Shown here: one piece after another, positions 1 to 7,709 of the stretch
Numbering within the stretch: position 1 is the stretch's first letter
Layout: every line of letters starts with the position of its first letter
Assembly: GCA_964605155.1 (NCBI GenBank)
Contig: CAZSAK010000006.1
Span: forward strand, 1-64,000
Length of the DNA stretch: 64,000 nucleotides
Reading direction: 5' to 3'
Source: CAZSAK01 sp964605155
GTDB taxonomy: Bacteria > Pseudomonadota > Gammaproteobacteria > SZUA-140
Program-made: the position numbers and the translations under genes
The notes under the pieces: model-generated
Seen by the model: only the letters and a program-made list of their open reading frames with translations
Database searches by the model: none
Told to the model about the DNA's origin: nothing

Positions 1-812
1 TGAGTAGATGACGCAAAAACTTCACCTGCGTGTTTTACAATTTCTGCGGCCTGATTTAATGATTGTAAATCGGCTTCAGAACCAGTAAGCATACTGCGAA
101 TTTCTGTCAATAGCCTTGTCTCAAGCTCTTCAAGTAGGTGGTAATATCCAGCATCGCCATATTTTTCTATATATTCAACATGGTGCGGTAGAGCAGCCTT
201 TACCAACCGTTTGGTAGCATCATAATCGATTAGGTCTTTTGCACCAATACCACGCTTAATTATCTCCACCTTTGCAACTGCTTGCATCGCAATCGCTTGA
301 TACGCTGAGTAATAAGCCCATGCCATTGGCGACACATATGGTCGTGCTTTTTCAGATATATTTAAATCAATATTATTTATGTCGAATCCACTTCCAATTA
401 CTTCAAATATTTTACGGAATTGCTCGTTTTTTGCGGTTTCCTCCGCAACAGCTTCAAATTTCATAAATGCCATAATACTTGCAATATGTTTTGCTTTACC
501 TAGATTCGTGAATGCTGCCCATAGTTGATCAACTGCTTCTAGTCGTCTCTTATCCAGAGCCATTTGTCTACTTGCCATCGCTGTTAATGTACCACTACGA
601 AGTGCTTCTATATCGGCTTCTCTTGATCTCAATTCAGCTTTTAGTAACTCCTCTTTTTCTCGAAACTCAGCACGAATATTTTCCAGTTTAGTATCAAACT
701 CGTGCGCAACGTTTCTGGTAAGGCGTGTAGCAATAAGCTTACGAAACAGCCATAGGGCAAGAGCAAAAAGTCCTGTTGGTGTAACATAAGGTATCCAGTC
801 AAAATAATTCAT
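1..812 (-). CDS. Membrane-anchored coiled-coil protein, unknown function (3' end cut by window)
   Basis: An uninterrupted minus-strand frame runs from an ATG at 812 to the window edge, about 270 codons without a stop. The translation begins MNYFDWIPYV, has one membrane segment at residues 12-25, then a charged heptad-like helix at about residues 36-75, and a mostly helical remainder. I recognise no named domain. Codon use is AT-rich, unlike the lexA-dinB block nearby. It is the second open reading frame downstream of an attC-like site, so it may be an integron cassette gene; that is an inference. No clear Shine-Dalgarno sequence precedes the ATG. Confident as a real coding frame, not as to function. 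Confidence 0.7.
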   Translation of the reverse strand, partial: MNYFDWIPYVTPTGLFALALWLFRKLIATRLTRNVAHEFDTKLENIRAEFREKEELLKAELRSREADIEALRSGTLTAMASRQMALDKRRLEAVDQLWAAFTNLGKAKHIASIMAFMKFEAVAEETAKNEQFRKIFEVIGSGFDINNIDLNISEKARPYVSPMAWAYYSAYQAIAMQAVAKVEIIKRGIGAKDLIDYDATKRLVKAALPHHVEYIEKYGDAGYYHLLEELETRLLTEIRSMLTGSEADLQSLNQAAEIVKHAGEVFASST

Positions 813-887
813 GGTGATGATCTATAATTTGTCCTATGGCCGCTTCTGGTCGATTGCAGACTAGCCCCCTTACGGCCAGGAGCGGCC

Positions 888-947
888 CCTCAACGTGGAG
901 CTAAGGGGCGCGCCGAAGGCGCGTCCCGCTTGAGCGCAGGGTTAGGC
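888..947 (-). other. attC-like integron recombination site
   Basis: Read on the minus strand, the site opens with GCCTAAC (947-941, matches RYYYAAC), continues through an imperfect palindrome (GGGACGCGCC, loop TTC, then GGCGCGCCCC, with one extrahelical A), and closes with GTTGAGG (894-888), which departs from the GTTRRRY core only at the last base. Total length is 60 bp, which is usual for attC sites. The first core overlaps the stop codon of the 942-1349 gene, as is common for cassettes. The altered last base could mean a decayed end. No integrase gene is in the window. Confidence 0.65.
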
Positions 948-1349
948 ATTGGCATTTCCCCTGAAACCGCGCCGTACCCAAACAAAAGACCAGCCGAGAG
1001 CAAGCAAAACAAATACAGGTAATAGCGCGATCTTGATGTATTTCCAGATTTCAACCGATGCGTGTTTTTCCAGATATTTTTCGTATGGGGTTGAAATAAC
1101 TTTATTCACGTAGTCTTTGGGTGTCTTTTCAACTAACGGTATGAGTTCTTTTCCGATTTGCTCATTTATTTCAGTGTCTGATTGCGCAGATGAAAAGACG
1201 AACTCGACTTTTCCGATTTCTTTTTTTGCGACCTCATAGGTTTTCTTTGTATAGATTGAGGACAGGTCGGAGTAAGCGAAATAGCCAACAAGCGCCACCC
1301 AGCAAGCCGAAAAAACAATCCACAATCTGACCCAACCGTTGAGCTTCAT
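942..1349 (-). CDS. Two-helix membrane protein in an integron-type gene cassette
   Basis: The product has 135 residues, with a membrane helix at about residues 9-26, a lysine/glutamate-rich extramembrane domain (27-100), a second helix at about 104-124, and a basic end (WVRRGF). Function is unknown. The gene fits a cassette format: a GTTAGGC core site ends 15 nt upstream of the ATG, a GGGGAAG ribosome-binding site sits between, and the stop codon overlaps the attC-like site. Small two-helix proteins of this kind are frequent in chromosomal integron cassettes; that is family knowledge, not proof. No alternative in-frame start is preferable. Confidence 0.7.
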   Translation of the reverse strand: MKLNGWVRLWIVFSACWVALVGYFAYSDLSSIYTKKTYEVAKKEIGKVEFVFSSAQSDTEINEQIGKELIPLVEKTPKDYVNKVISTPYEKYLEKHASVEIWKYIKIALLPVFVLLALGWSFVWVRRGFRGNANA

Positions 1350-1364
1350 AGACTTCCCCGCAAT

Positions 1365-1371
1365 GCCTAAC
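1365..1371 (-). other. Integron core site (GTTRRRY)
   Basis: GTTAGGC on the minus strand lies just upstream of the 942-1349 gene and matches the GTTRRRY consensus exactly. It would be the crossover point at the 5' boundary of that cassette. No complete attC stem lies upstream of it, so this may be the first cassette of the array next to a lost attI or the scar of an excised cassette. Confidence 0.5.
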
Positions 1372-1375
1372 AGTT

Positions 1376-1404
1376 ACTATACGGACCCAATCGGTCCGTA
1401 TAGT
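1376..1404. repeat. 12-bp perfect inverted repeat (operator-like)
   Basis: Arms actatacggacc (1376-1387) and ggtccgtatagt (1393-1404) are exact reverse complements around a 5-base spacer. There is no U-run, so a terminator is unlikely. Size and spacing resemble a dimeric repressor operator, for example of the TetR type. It lies directly upstream of the minus-strand cassette core site, where it could control cassette expression. No regulator gene is adjacent. Confidence 0.5.
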
Positions 1405-1569
1405 ATGTGTATCATATTTTCATTGATTTCATTTAATTCATTGATTAAAAAGTAGATTATAGAATATCGGTCTCATTATCAAATTCAGTAAATCGGGACC
1501 TGGGATTGCAGAATGAATGACCCCTTCGGGTCGTTTGTAGCCATTGTCCAACAATGCAATCAATTGCCA

Positions 1570-1598
1570 TTGACAACAACATACGATGGTGTTACGAT
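1570..1598 (+). promoter_or_regulatory. Candidate sigma-70 promoter
   Basis: TTGACA at 1570-1575 is followed after 17 bases by TACGAT at 1593-1598 (4 of 6 matches to TATAAT). A transcript from about 1605 would run into the terminator at 1693-1723. The rest of the gene-free stretch 1350-1756 holds the inverted repeat at 1376-1404, a small TTCG-type hairpin near 1519-1532, and no convincing coding frame. Confidence 0.4.
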
Positions 1599-1604
1599 TA
1601 TTAT

Positions 1605-1723
1605 TAACGTAACACCTTAATGAGCCCTCGTTATAAGGTGTCAACGTTTGTAGGAGACTTTATTTTTCCTGAAATATTTACACTCGTTATTACCCCGTTA
1701 CACATGTAACGGGGTCTTTTTAA
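1605..1723 (+). ncRNA. Candidate small RNA or attenuated leader upstream of the DUF6316-like gene
   Basis: This is the span between the candidate promoter at 1570-1598 and the terminator at 1693-1723, about 115 nt. Near its 5' end caccTTA (1613-1619) can pair with TAAGGTG (1634-1640). No coding frame is convincing in it. Either it is a free small RNA, or it is the leader of the gene starting at 1757, whose expression would then need readthrough. Both readings are inference. Confidence 0.3.
1693..1723 (+). terminator. Rho-independent terminator
   Basis: Stem ccccgttac (1693-1701) pairs exactly with gtaacgggg (1706-1714) around the loop acat and is followed by tcttttt. No plus-strand coding gene precedes it. 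It sits 34 bases upstream of the small gene at 1757, so it either ends a small RNA or acts as an attenuator. Confidence 0.7.
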
Positions 1724-1756
1724 ACATGACATCAGTTTCGAATAGCGGGATATCGT

Positions 1757-1966
1757 ATGAACTTACCTGTATCTAATCAAACCCGGGCATATCTCCGATC
1801 CGAGCAACTGTTTTATTACCTTTCATTTGCTGATAGTGGTGAAAATGGCTGGTACATCTATAATCAGGGGAATCAACCAATCGGGCCCTACAAACATAGA
1901 GCCAATGCCGAAACCATCCTGAAAAAAATGAAATATCAATTTCGGGCAAACGGGCATCGAGCATAA
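1757..1966 (+). CDS. Small DUF6316-like protein
   Basis: A 69-residue protein. Its centre reads GWYIYNQGNQPIGPYKHRANAE (in two blocks: GWYIYNQGNQ and PIGPYKHRANAE), which matches the pattern of small gammaproteobacterial proteins with a W-[YF]-[YF]...G...GP[YF]..R..A core, grouped as DUF6316. No signal peptide or membrane segment. Function unknown. The ATG is preceded by a weak purine run (GCGGGA). It stands alone between the terminator at 1693-1723 and lexA. The family call is from memory of the motif and is tentative. Confidence 0.5.
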   Translation: MNLPVSNQTRAYLRSEQLFYYLSFADSGENGWYIYNQGNQPIGPYKHRANAETILKKMKYQFRANGHRA

Positions 1967-2103
1967 CGCTAAACCATCTGTCATTATCTTGTTCAATCAA
2001 ACATTCATGACAGCCCCATTTTTATTGAATCTGTTACCTTAGATTTATCATATAACTAACTAATAAATTTATTTATTAATTTCTGACCAAACACTGCTTG
2101 AAA

Positions 2104-2118
2104 GTTCTCTAAAAGTTC
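2104..2118 (+). promoter_or_regulatory. LexA box of alphaproteobacterial type (GTTC-N7-GTTC)
   Basis: GTTC at 2104-2107 and GTTC at 2115-2118 are separated by exactly seven bases (tctaaaa). This direct repeat is the consensus SOS box of Alphaproteobacteria. The usual gammaproteobacterial box, CTGT-N8-ACAG, was not seen here. It ends 32 bases before the lexA start, in the expected place for autoregulation. Confidence 0.6.
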
Positions 2119-2150
2119 TCTATTCTGGCGTCAGAGACTTTGGAGGACCC

Positions 2151-2741
2151 ATGACCCTATCGCCCCGACTGCAAGACACCTACCGGTTTGTTTCGAGCTA
2201 TATCCTGCGGCATGGCCGCGCGCCCCTGCATCGCGAGATCGCCGCCGCCCTCGGTATTCAATCCAGGGGCGTCGTCAATCGTTACCTGCAGGCGCTGGAG
2301 GATGCACAACTGATCGAGCTGGTCCGCGGTCACCGCGGTATCCGTCTTACCGGCCACACACCCGGCACCCTGCCCTTGCTGGGCAGGATCGCCGCAGGGC
2401 AACCCATCGAGGCCATCCCCGGCCAGGATGAGATCAACCTGATGGACTTCTTCATGGGCCCGAACCGCTTCGTGCTCAGGGTCACGGGTAATTCCATGAT
2501 CGACGCCGGGATCCTCGACGGCGACATGGTCATCGTGGAACAACGCACGCGGGCCGGCAACAACGAGATCGTGGTAGCGCTCATCGACAATGAAGAAACA
2601 ACTCTCAAGCGCATCAGGCACAACAAGGACGGCACCGTCACCCTGATCCCGGCGAATCCGGATCTCAGTCCCGTCATCTACGCGGCCGAGCATGTCGCCA
2701 TCCAGGGTGTCGTCGTCGGTCAAATGCGTTCATACCGGTGA
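2151..2741 (+). CDS. lexA: LexA repressor (SOS regulator, S24 peptidase)
   Basis: LexA represses SOS genes and cleaves itself when bound by RecA filaments. The 196-residue product has a winged helix-turn-helix (residues 1-65) and an S24 protease domain. Visible are the Ala82-Gly83 cleavage site, the nucleophile Ser115 in GNSM, and the general base Lys153 in TLKR. The start has a strong GGAGG at 2142-2146, four bases from the ATG. Three bases after its stop begins the Y-family polymerase gene, so the two are co-transcribed. The coding sequence is GC-richer (about 60% in the lines I counted) than most of the window, which suggests transfer, and the operator type supports that. It may be a second, specialised LexA rather than the genome's main one. 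Confidence 0.93.
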   Translation: MTLSPRLQDTYRFVSSYILRHGRAPLHREIAAALGIQSRGVVNRYLQALEDAQLIELVRGHRGIRLTGHTPGTLPLLGRIAAGQPIEAIPGQDEINLMDFFMGPNRFVLRVTGNSMIDAGILDGDMVIVEQRTRAGNNEIVVALIDNEETTLKRIRHNKDGTVTLIPANPDLSPVIYAAEHVAIQGVVVGQMRSYR

Positions 2742-2744
2742 AGC

Positions 2745-3980
2745 ATGGATGACCGTTGTCCTGTCGTGTGGCCGCGCGCGATCATTCATGTGGACATGAA
2801 TGCCTTCTTCGCGGCCATCGAACAACGCGATTTCCCCGGGCTGCGCGGCAAGCCGGTCGCCGTGACCAACGGCATGGTCGGCTCGTGCATCATCACCTCG
2901 TCCTACGAAGCGCGTGCATATGGTATCAAAACCGGCATGCGCCTCAAGGAAGGCAAACGCAAGTGTCCGGAGCTGATACAGCGCCCCGCCCGCCCGCAGG
3001 AATACGCCGCCACCTCGACACTCATCATGCGGACACTGGAAGATGTCAGCCCCGATATCGAGGTGTTTTCCGTTGATGAGGCGTTTGTGGACGTGACGGG
3101 ATGCCAGAAGCTGCACGGCACACCGCCGCGCATGGGCATGATGATAAAGCAGCTCATCAAGTCCGTCTCGGGCCTGGCCTGCTCTGTGGGCGTGGCCGGT
3201 GACAAGACCACGGCCAAGTTTGCGGCCAAGCTGCAAAAGCCCGATGGCTTTACCGTCATTGCGCCGTGGGAGGCGCAGGCCAGATTGCATGACGTGCCGG
3301 TCACGGCACTGTGCGGGATCGCCAATGGCGTCGGCAGTTATCTCGCCCAGCACGGCGCCCGCACTTGCGGCGAGGTCGGCCGCCTACCGATCAGCGTGCT
3401 CGCACGGCGTTTCGGCAACATCGGCCGGCGCATCTGGTTCATGTGCCAGGGCCTGGACCCGGACAAGATCCATGGCGACGTGCCACCACCGAAGACCATC
3501 GGACACGGCAAGGTGCTGCCACCAGATACCCGCGACCGCGAACGCCTGACCACCTACCTGTTACACATGAGCGAAAAGGTCGGTGAACGGCTGCGCAGGC
3601 ACCACATGGAGGCGCAGACCTTTGCCATCGGCCTGCGCCTGCCTGACAACTGGATCGGGGATAGATTCAAGCTTGCAACGCCTACCAGCGACGGCAAACC
3701 CGTCTTCCAACTCTGTTGTTTTGTATTGAGTAACCTGTGGAAAGGCGAAGGCATCTTCCAGGTGCAGATCACGGCGCTCGATCCGCAACCCTGTAACCGC
3801 CAGCAGGACATGTTCGAAGAACACGATGAAGTCCGTCAACAGTTGAACGCGGTCATGGACAACATCAACGCCCGCTACGGCAATTACACCCTCGCACCGG
3901 TACGTCTTCTGCAACGCTCCACCATGCCGAACGTGATCGCACCGGCATGGAAGCCTTTCGGCCACCGGCAGACGATATGA
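2745..3980 (+). CDS. dinB: Y-family translesion DNA polymerase (DinB/UmuC family)
   Basis: An error-prone polymerase that copies damaged DNA. The 411-residue protein shows the palm motifs HVDMNAFFAAIE (Asp17, with aromatic steric-gate residues at 21-22) and SVDEAF (Asp111, Glu112), then HhH-type thumb sequence and a little-finger domain. It is longer than typical DinB (about 350) and closer to UmuC in length, but the N-terminus is DinB-like. It starts three bases after the lexA stop with no ribosome-binding site of its own, implying translational coupling and LexA control. No umuD, imuA or dnaE2 gene follows; the next gene is unrelated. High GC like lexA. Confidence 0.88.
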   Translation: MDDRCPVVWPRAIIHVDMNAFFAAIEQRDFPGLRGKPVAVTNGMVGSCIITSSYEARAYGIKTGMRLKEGKRKCPELIQRPARPQEYAATSTLIMRTLEDVSPDIEVFSVDEAFVDVTGCQKLHGTPPRMGMMIKQLIKSVSGLACSVGVAGDKTTAKFAAKLQKPDGFTVIAPWEAQARLHDVPVTALCGIANGVGSYLAQHGARTCGEVGRLPISVLARRFGNIGRRIWFMCQGLDPDKIHGDVPPPKTIGHGKVLPPDTRDRERLTTYLLHMSEKVGERLRRHHMEAQTFAIGLRLPDNWIGDRFKLATPTSDGKPVFQLCCFVLSNLWKGEGIFQVQITALDPQPCNRQQDMFEEHDEVRQQLNAVMDNINARYGNYTLAPVRLLQRSTMPNVIAPAWKPFGHRQTI

Positions 3981-4175
3981 TGTCGTTTCAACGGCTGGTC
4001 GTGGTTTTCGTGCAATTATCTCAACGGCGGCAATCAACCCGGCCATAAGATAATCGAGCATATTCTTGTCATTGACGACGATATTCTTCCACCACCCCAT
4101 TGATGTATCTCAATGCATGATGAACTGAATCTGTTATGGTTTTTATAATCTTGCAGATATATAAGGAGATGTGTC

Positions 4176-4526
4176 ATGAGAAAGCGCTGGGAAGATGCAA
4201 TCAATCTGGTCCTGGGGATGTGGCTGTTTTTCTCGCCATTCATTATGAAATTCACGATGATTCAGGCGGTGATGAATGCCTTTATTCTCGGTGTGGCCAT
4301 AGTCGTGTTCACAGTGTGGGCACTGGCCGTCCCCAAGGTGTGGGAGGAATGGGTCAATACGGTACTGGGGCTGTGGCTGGTCATATCACCCTGGATACTG
4401 GGATTCACGCCTGAGACAAACGCCACGTGGAATACGGTTATCGTCGGTCTGGTCGTACTCGTCATGAGCCTCAAGGCAACCCGACCCAGCCGCCGTATCA
4501 ACGCAGCAACATCCGGTCGCGTATGA
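4176..4526 (+). CDS. SPW repeat membrane protein
   Basis: A 116-residue integral membrane protein with four predicted helices arranged as two repeats. The first carries W-E-D...LG.WLF.SPF and the second WVNTVLGLWLVISPWILGF, the duplicated serine-proline-aromatic signature of the SPW family (PF03779). The function of the family is unknown. A clear AAGGAG (4163-4168) precedes the ATG and a TATAAT at 4144-4149 could be its -10 element. It is a single-gene unit followed by hairpins. The 195 bases between dinB and this gene hold only the likely promoter. Confidence 0.8.
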   Translation: MRKRWEDAINLVLGMWLFFSPFIMKFTMIQAVMNAFILGVAIVVFTVWALAVPKVWEEWVNTVLGLWLVISPWILGFTPETNATWNTVIVGLVVLVMSLKATRPSRRINAATSGRV

Positions 4527-4546
4527 GTTTCGATTGATTTTCAGGA

Positions 4547-4620
4547 TTCCCCGCTCAAATTGAGCGGGGAATGCATGTCCTGTCTTGGTCACATTTCACG
4601 CCCTGCTTTCTGAGCAGGGC
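4547..4620. terminator. Two hairpins between convergent genes
   Basis: Hairpin 1: ttccccgctca (4547-4557) pairs with tgagcggggaa (4561-4571) around aat. Hairpin 2: gccctgct (4600-4607) pairs with agcagggc (4613-4620). Neither has a strong U-run. They lie between the convergent SPW and lipocalin genes and probably end transcription from both sides. Confidence 0.5.
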
Positions 4621-4635
4621 ACCCCGTCGTTTCAA

Positions 4636-5148
4636 CTAGTCATGTTCTGGATATATCAGATTATCCGTATCAAAACCCAGGGCAGTTGCCTTGGCAATCA
4701 GTCTTTCTCTTATATCCTCACTGATATTCGGACTTCTGGCCAGAATCCACAAATAGGATTTGTCCGGACCTGATACCAGCGAATATTGGTAATTCTGATG
4801 ATCCAGTTCAAATATGACATAAGCGCCATAAAAGGGGCCGAAAAAAGAAACCTTGAGATAACCGATGTCAGGCCCTCTAACGAAATAGGCCTTGCCTTCT
4901 GCTTCTTCCCAGCGGTTTTTTGTTTCAGAATAACCGCGATTGATCACCTTCACACCGCCGTCGTCACGCATGCTATAGACCGCGGTAACACGGCTTAACC
5001 CGCGTTCAAAGGAATGATCCAGTCTTGCAATTTCATACCATCGGCCGAGATATCGATCCAGCTCAAAATTCTCCACGGGTTTGACATTCTCAGGTATGCC
5101 GACACAACCGCTTACCAACAGGATGAGTAATGTTAATATTTTCTGCAT
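4636..5148 (-). CDS. blc: Bacterial lipocalin, outer-membrane lipoprotein
   Basis: Blc-type lipocalins bind lipids at the outer membrane. From the ATG at 5148 the product has 170 residues: a short signal peptide with lipobox LVSGC, then the lipocalin opening GRWYEIARLDHSFERGL and the later conserved stretch ending in LILARSP-like sequence (here WILARSP). Length fits the family. A GTG at 5166 would add six residues (MNYNVL) before the signal peptide; I prefer the ATG because the signal peptide then begins at residue 1. It is the last gene of a minus-strand run with the cupin and VOC genes. Confidence 0.88.
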   Translation of the reverse strand: MQKILTLLILLVSGCVGIPENVKPVENFELDRYLGRWYEIARLDHSFERGLSRVTAVYSMRDDGGVKVINRGYSETKNRWEEAEGKAYFVRGPDIGYLKVSFFGPFYGAYVIFELDHQNYQYSLVSGPDKSYLWILARSPNISEDIRERLIAKATALGFDTDNLIYPEHD

Positions 5149-5211
5149 CAATACATTATAATTCACGCCGAAAGCACTAACGACTGTAGCAAATTACACT
5201 ATGCCGTATTC

Positions 5212-5577
5212 CTAGACCGATTGGCTGGGATAGGATATCTCCAGAACAACGCATCCGGTATCCGTTTTGAACGGCCCATGCAGTTCTCCCGGCGGCCTGC
5301 TCGCATAATCTCCCGTCTCCAGCCATTTATCAACGGCCGCATCGTATAGTCTTCCCTCGATAATCATAATCTCTTCAGGATAACTATGGCTCTTCGGACC
5401 AAAGGGAGTCGTATCCGCCCCACGTTTAAAACGCGTCAATCTTGTATAGTCACCTGTATTTTTATCCATCGCCAAAGTCAGTTCTTCAACATACTCTTCC
5501 ATGCCATCTATCGGTTGCCATCTGGAATTGTGCTCATGGTGCAATGGATTCCAATAAGTAACTGTACTCTTCGACAT
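5212..5577 (-). CDS. Cupin-domain protein (ChrR-like cupin)
   Basis: A 121-residue single-domain cupin. The metal-binding motif pair is visible: H-S-Y-P-E-E (motif 1, about residues 73-78, histidine and glutamate) and PPGELHGPF (motif 2, about residues 95-103). The layout resembles ChrR-type cupins, which bind zinc or iron. Substrate unknown. It lies 28 bases downstream of the VOC-family gene on the same strand, so the two are probably one transcription unit. Possible roles are redox sensing or a small-molecule dioxygenase; the sequence does not decide. Confidence 0.75.
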   Translation of the reverse strand: MSKSTVTYWNPLHHEHNSRWQPIDGMEEYVEELTLAMDKNTGDYTRLTRFKRGADTTPFGPKSHSYPEEIMIIEGRLYDAAVDKWLETGDYASRPPGELHGPFKTDTGCVVLEISYPSQSV

Positions 5578-5605
5578 TCAGGTGCTCCTTGTAATACAGG
5601 TATGT

Positions 5606-6160
5606 CTATGCCTGCTCATCTCTGGACGGTAACTTCCTCATGGCTTCTTTCCAGGGTGGTGTCTTCCATTCCGGATGGTGTTTCCAGACATTCTTCAGAG
5701 CCCTTGACCACCTCAGATATGCCGGGATCGACGGTATCAAGGGTGTATGACTCAGCTCAAAATGTATCCCGGTCACGGGGTCGTTAAAAAACACAGCATA
5801 ATATCCCGGTGTATAGACAGGATATTCAACAGGTAGATCGGTCACTTCGACATCATTTTTTATGAGAAAATCACTGTAGAATTTGTCCACCTCTGTCCTG
5901 TTTCTGGCCCACAGTGATATGTGATGTATACCGGTGGAATGATCCTCGTGCGTCAGTTTATCACCGGTGCGGGCAGGCTGTATGCCGATATAGCTATGGA
6001 AAAAAGGGTATCTGGCCATGTAATACGTCGAACGATACCCGATATCAAGGGTCCAGAAACTTTTATACCCCAGCCATCCGAACATTTTGTCGAAAAACCG
6101 TATTGATTCATCATAGTTCAATACCGAAAATTCCACATGATGGATCCCTTTAAATCTCAT
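5606..6160 (-). CDS. VOC-superfamily protein (glyoxalase/extradiol dioxygenase fold)
   Basis: The 184-residue protein has two betaalphabeta-betabetabeta halves. Candidate metal ligands are His in GIHHVEF (residues 6-12), the histidines of GIHHISLW in the second half, and Glu of HFELSH near residue 145. The tail (residues 150-184) is basic and tryptophan-rich and lies outside the VOC fold. Substrate unknown. It is followed 28 bases later by a cupin gene, and 130 bases separate it from the FAD/NAD(P) gene upstream. An isomerase or dioxygenase role is possible. Confidence 0.75.
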   Translation of the reverse strand: MRFKGIHHVEFSVLNYDESIRFFDKMFGWLGYKSFWTLDIGYRSTYYMARYPFFHSYIGIQPARTGDKLTHEDHSTGIHHISLWARNRTEVDKFYSDFLIKNDVEVTDLPVEYPVYTPGYYAVFFNDPVTGIHFELSHTPLIPSIPAYLRWSRALKNVWKHHPEWKTPPWKEAMRKLPSRDEQA

Positions 6161-6290
6161 TGTATATCAACCTCTGCACATATTCCGACTCTATACAAAC
6201 CTGCCGGTATGGTTTCCGGTGGGTGTCTGTCCTGATGCCAATGTGAGTTACCGTTGCACTGCGGTAAATATTCATGAATCGAAAAACATT

Positions 6291-7676
6291 TCATGCCTCG
6301 CAGATTTCATTTAGAAGTTTTGCTGCAAGCTGCTCCGCCTGGACCCGGATCTCTGGTACGGCCAGCACCTCCCACAAAACACCCTTCATGGTCAATCCGA
6401 GCGTATGCAATATATTCGATGGCTTGCCGTTTATGTCCTTGATCGAACCGTCTGGTAATGCGTCAATACCGACATGGGCGGGACCCGGTCGAATCAGCCC
6501 ACGCCTCAGCAGGTTGCTCACCAGTATATCGTTCACCTTGCGGTAATCAGATTCCGGACCTGTACAGTTTATAACAAGTGATGCTGTTATTTTCCTGCAT
6601 GAAGTGGATCCACAAGGGACATAATGCACTTCCATACCTGTCCCGGTCTCATTGAGATCGGTAACCCTGCCCGCCACTACATCAAGCTGGCCGGCAGCAC
6701 GCATCTTCTCTATGATGGCCTCGCTGTCAGGCGGAATCCTGCTGCGAATCATCTCCCAGTAGCGGAATATGTGTCGAAGGAATCTGCGCTTTTCCTCATC
6801 CGGAAGACCAAACCAGAGTGCCTGGGTATCTGGACGTAGTGAGTCTATAACCGCTCGTTGATCTATTCCCAGCGACTCTGCCAGGTCGATATGCTTGCGT
6901 ATCGTCTTGAAGATATTCAGAATCTTCCCGGATGATTCAATCTCCTTGAAGAAAGACTCGTAGGATTCCAGGTCACGATGCGCCAGCGGTAAAAATCCAC
7001 GTCGTGAGAGTGCGACAATGCGGCCTTTGTGTAAACGCCTGTGGAGTGTGATTGCAAGATCCACCATCGTCTGGCCGGTGCCGATCAGGAAGACCGTATC
7101 ATAGGGATCAAGTGTATCGAAGACACCTCGCTTCCAGGGATTGTCGATATAACGTTTGCTTTCGTAGGCTGAACCGTTATCGACAGGTAACTGGCGCGGT
7201 GGATAGTTGCCCATGGCCAGCACTATCTTATCCGCATAACACGGTCTCCTCCCGCTAACATAGAGCGTTACGCCATTATCGAGTACATCGATATCGGTTA
7301 CATCTCCGCGGACATGATCCAATGTCACTTTATTTGAAGCACCCTGCAACGCATCCCGCATTAATGAAATTATGTAGTCACGGTATAACCTGCGAGGCAG
7401 GAAATCATGCTCTTCCGCCGTGACACTGTTATTCCTGCACCATTTCAGAAAATGGCCCTGGTCTTCCGGGTAGGCGCCCATGCGGCCAGCCGGAACGTTT
7501 AACAACAGGGAGTCATCATCACTGGAATACGCCGGCCCCATGTAAGACTCGTCACCACGATCAAATAGCCGGATAGTCAAAGCAGTCTTGCGTGATGCGA
7601 AACGAAGCAGATTCAGCGCAAGCAATCTCCCGGACAATCCTGCACCAACGATAGCGACACATTTCATAGACGGCAA
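6291..7676 (-). CDS. FAD/NAD(P)-binding oxidoreductase (NAD_binding_9 family)
   Basis: The 461-residue protein opens with a dinucleotide-binding Rossmann motif, VAIVGAGLSGRLLALNLL (residues 7-24), followed by NVPAGRMGAYPED and a second nucleotide site, FLIGTGQTMVDLAI, near residue 200. The conserved VINCTGPESDYR lies in the C-terminal half. This arrangement matches the flavin-linked PF13454 family, often annotated only as FAD/NAD(P)-binding protein or hydroxyacylglutathione hydrolase neighbour. Substrate unknown. It starts 33 bases after the glutamate dehydrogenase gene on the same strand, so it is probably co-expressed with amino-acid oxidation; that is inference. Confidence 0.8.
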   Translation of the reverse strand: MPSMKCVAIVGAGLSGRLLALNLLRFASRKTALTIRLFDRGDESYMGPAYSSDDDSLLLNVPAGRMGAYPEDQGHFLKWCRNNSVTAEEHDFLPRRLYRDYIISLMRDALQGASNKVTLDHVRGDVTDIDVLDNGVTLYVSGRRPCYADKIVLAMGNYPPRQLPVDNGSAYESKRYIDNPWKRGVFDTLDPYDTVFLIGTGQTMVDLAITLHRRLHKGRIVALSRRGFLPLAHRDLESYESFFKEIESSGKILNIFKTIRKHIDLAESLGIDQRAVIDSLRPDTQALWFGLPDEEKRRFLRHIFRYWEMIRSRIPPDSEAIIEKMRAAGQLDVVAGRVTDLNETGTGMEVHYVPCGSTSCRKITASLVINCTGPESDYRKVNDILVSNLLRRGLIRPGPAHVGIDALPDGSIKDINGKPSNILHTLGLTMKGVLWEVLAVPEIRVQAEQLAAKLLNEICEA

Positions 7677-7709
7677 TGAAGGCGCGTTATCTGCAAGACC
7701 ATATGGAGA

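Noticed and set aside
272..466. Plus-strand 64-codon frame
   Set aside because: Shadow of the long minus-strand frame 1-812, which has better coding character.
1438..1644. Minus-strand 68-codon frame
   Set aside because: No family resemblance, no ribosome-binding site, and it overlaps the candidate promoter and RNA region.
2730..3353. Long minus-strand frame opposite dinB
   Set aside because: High-GC shadow; dinB on the other strand has all polymerase motifs.
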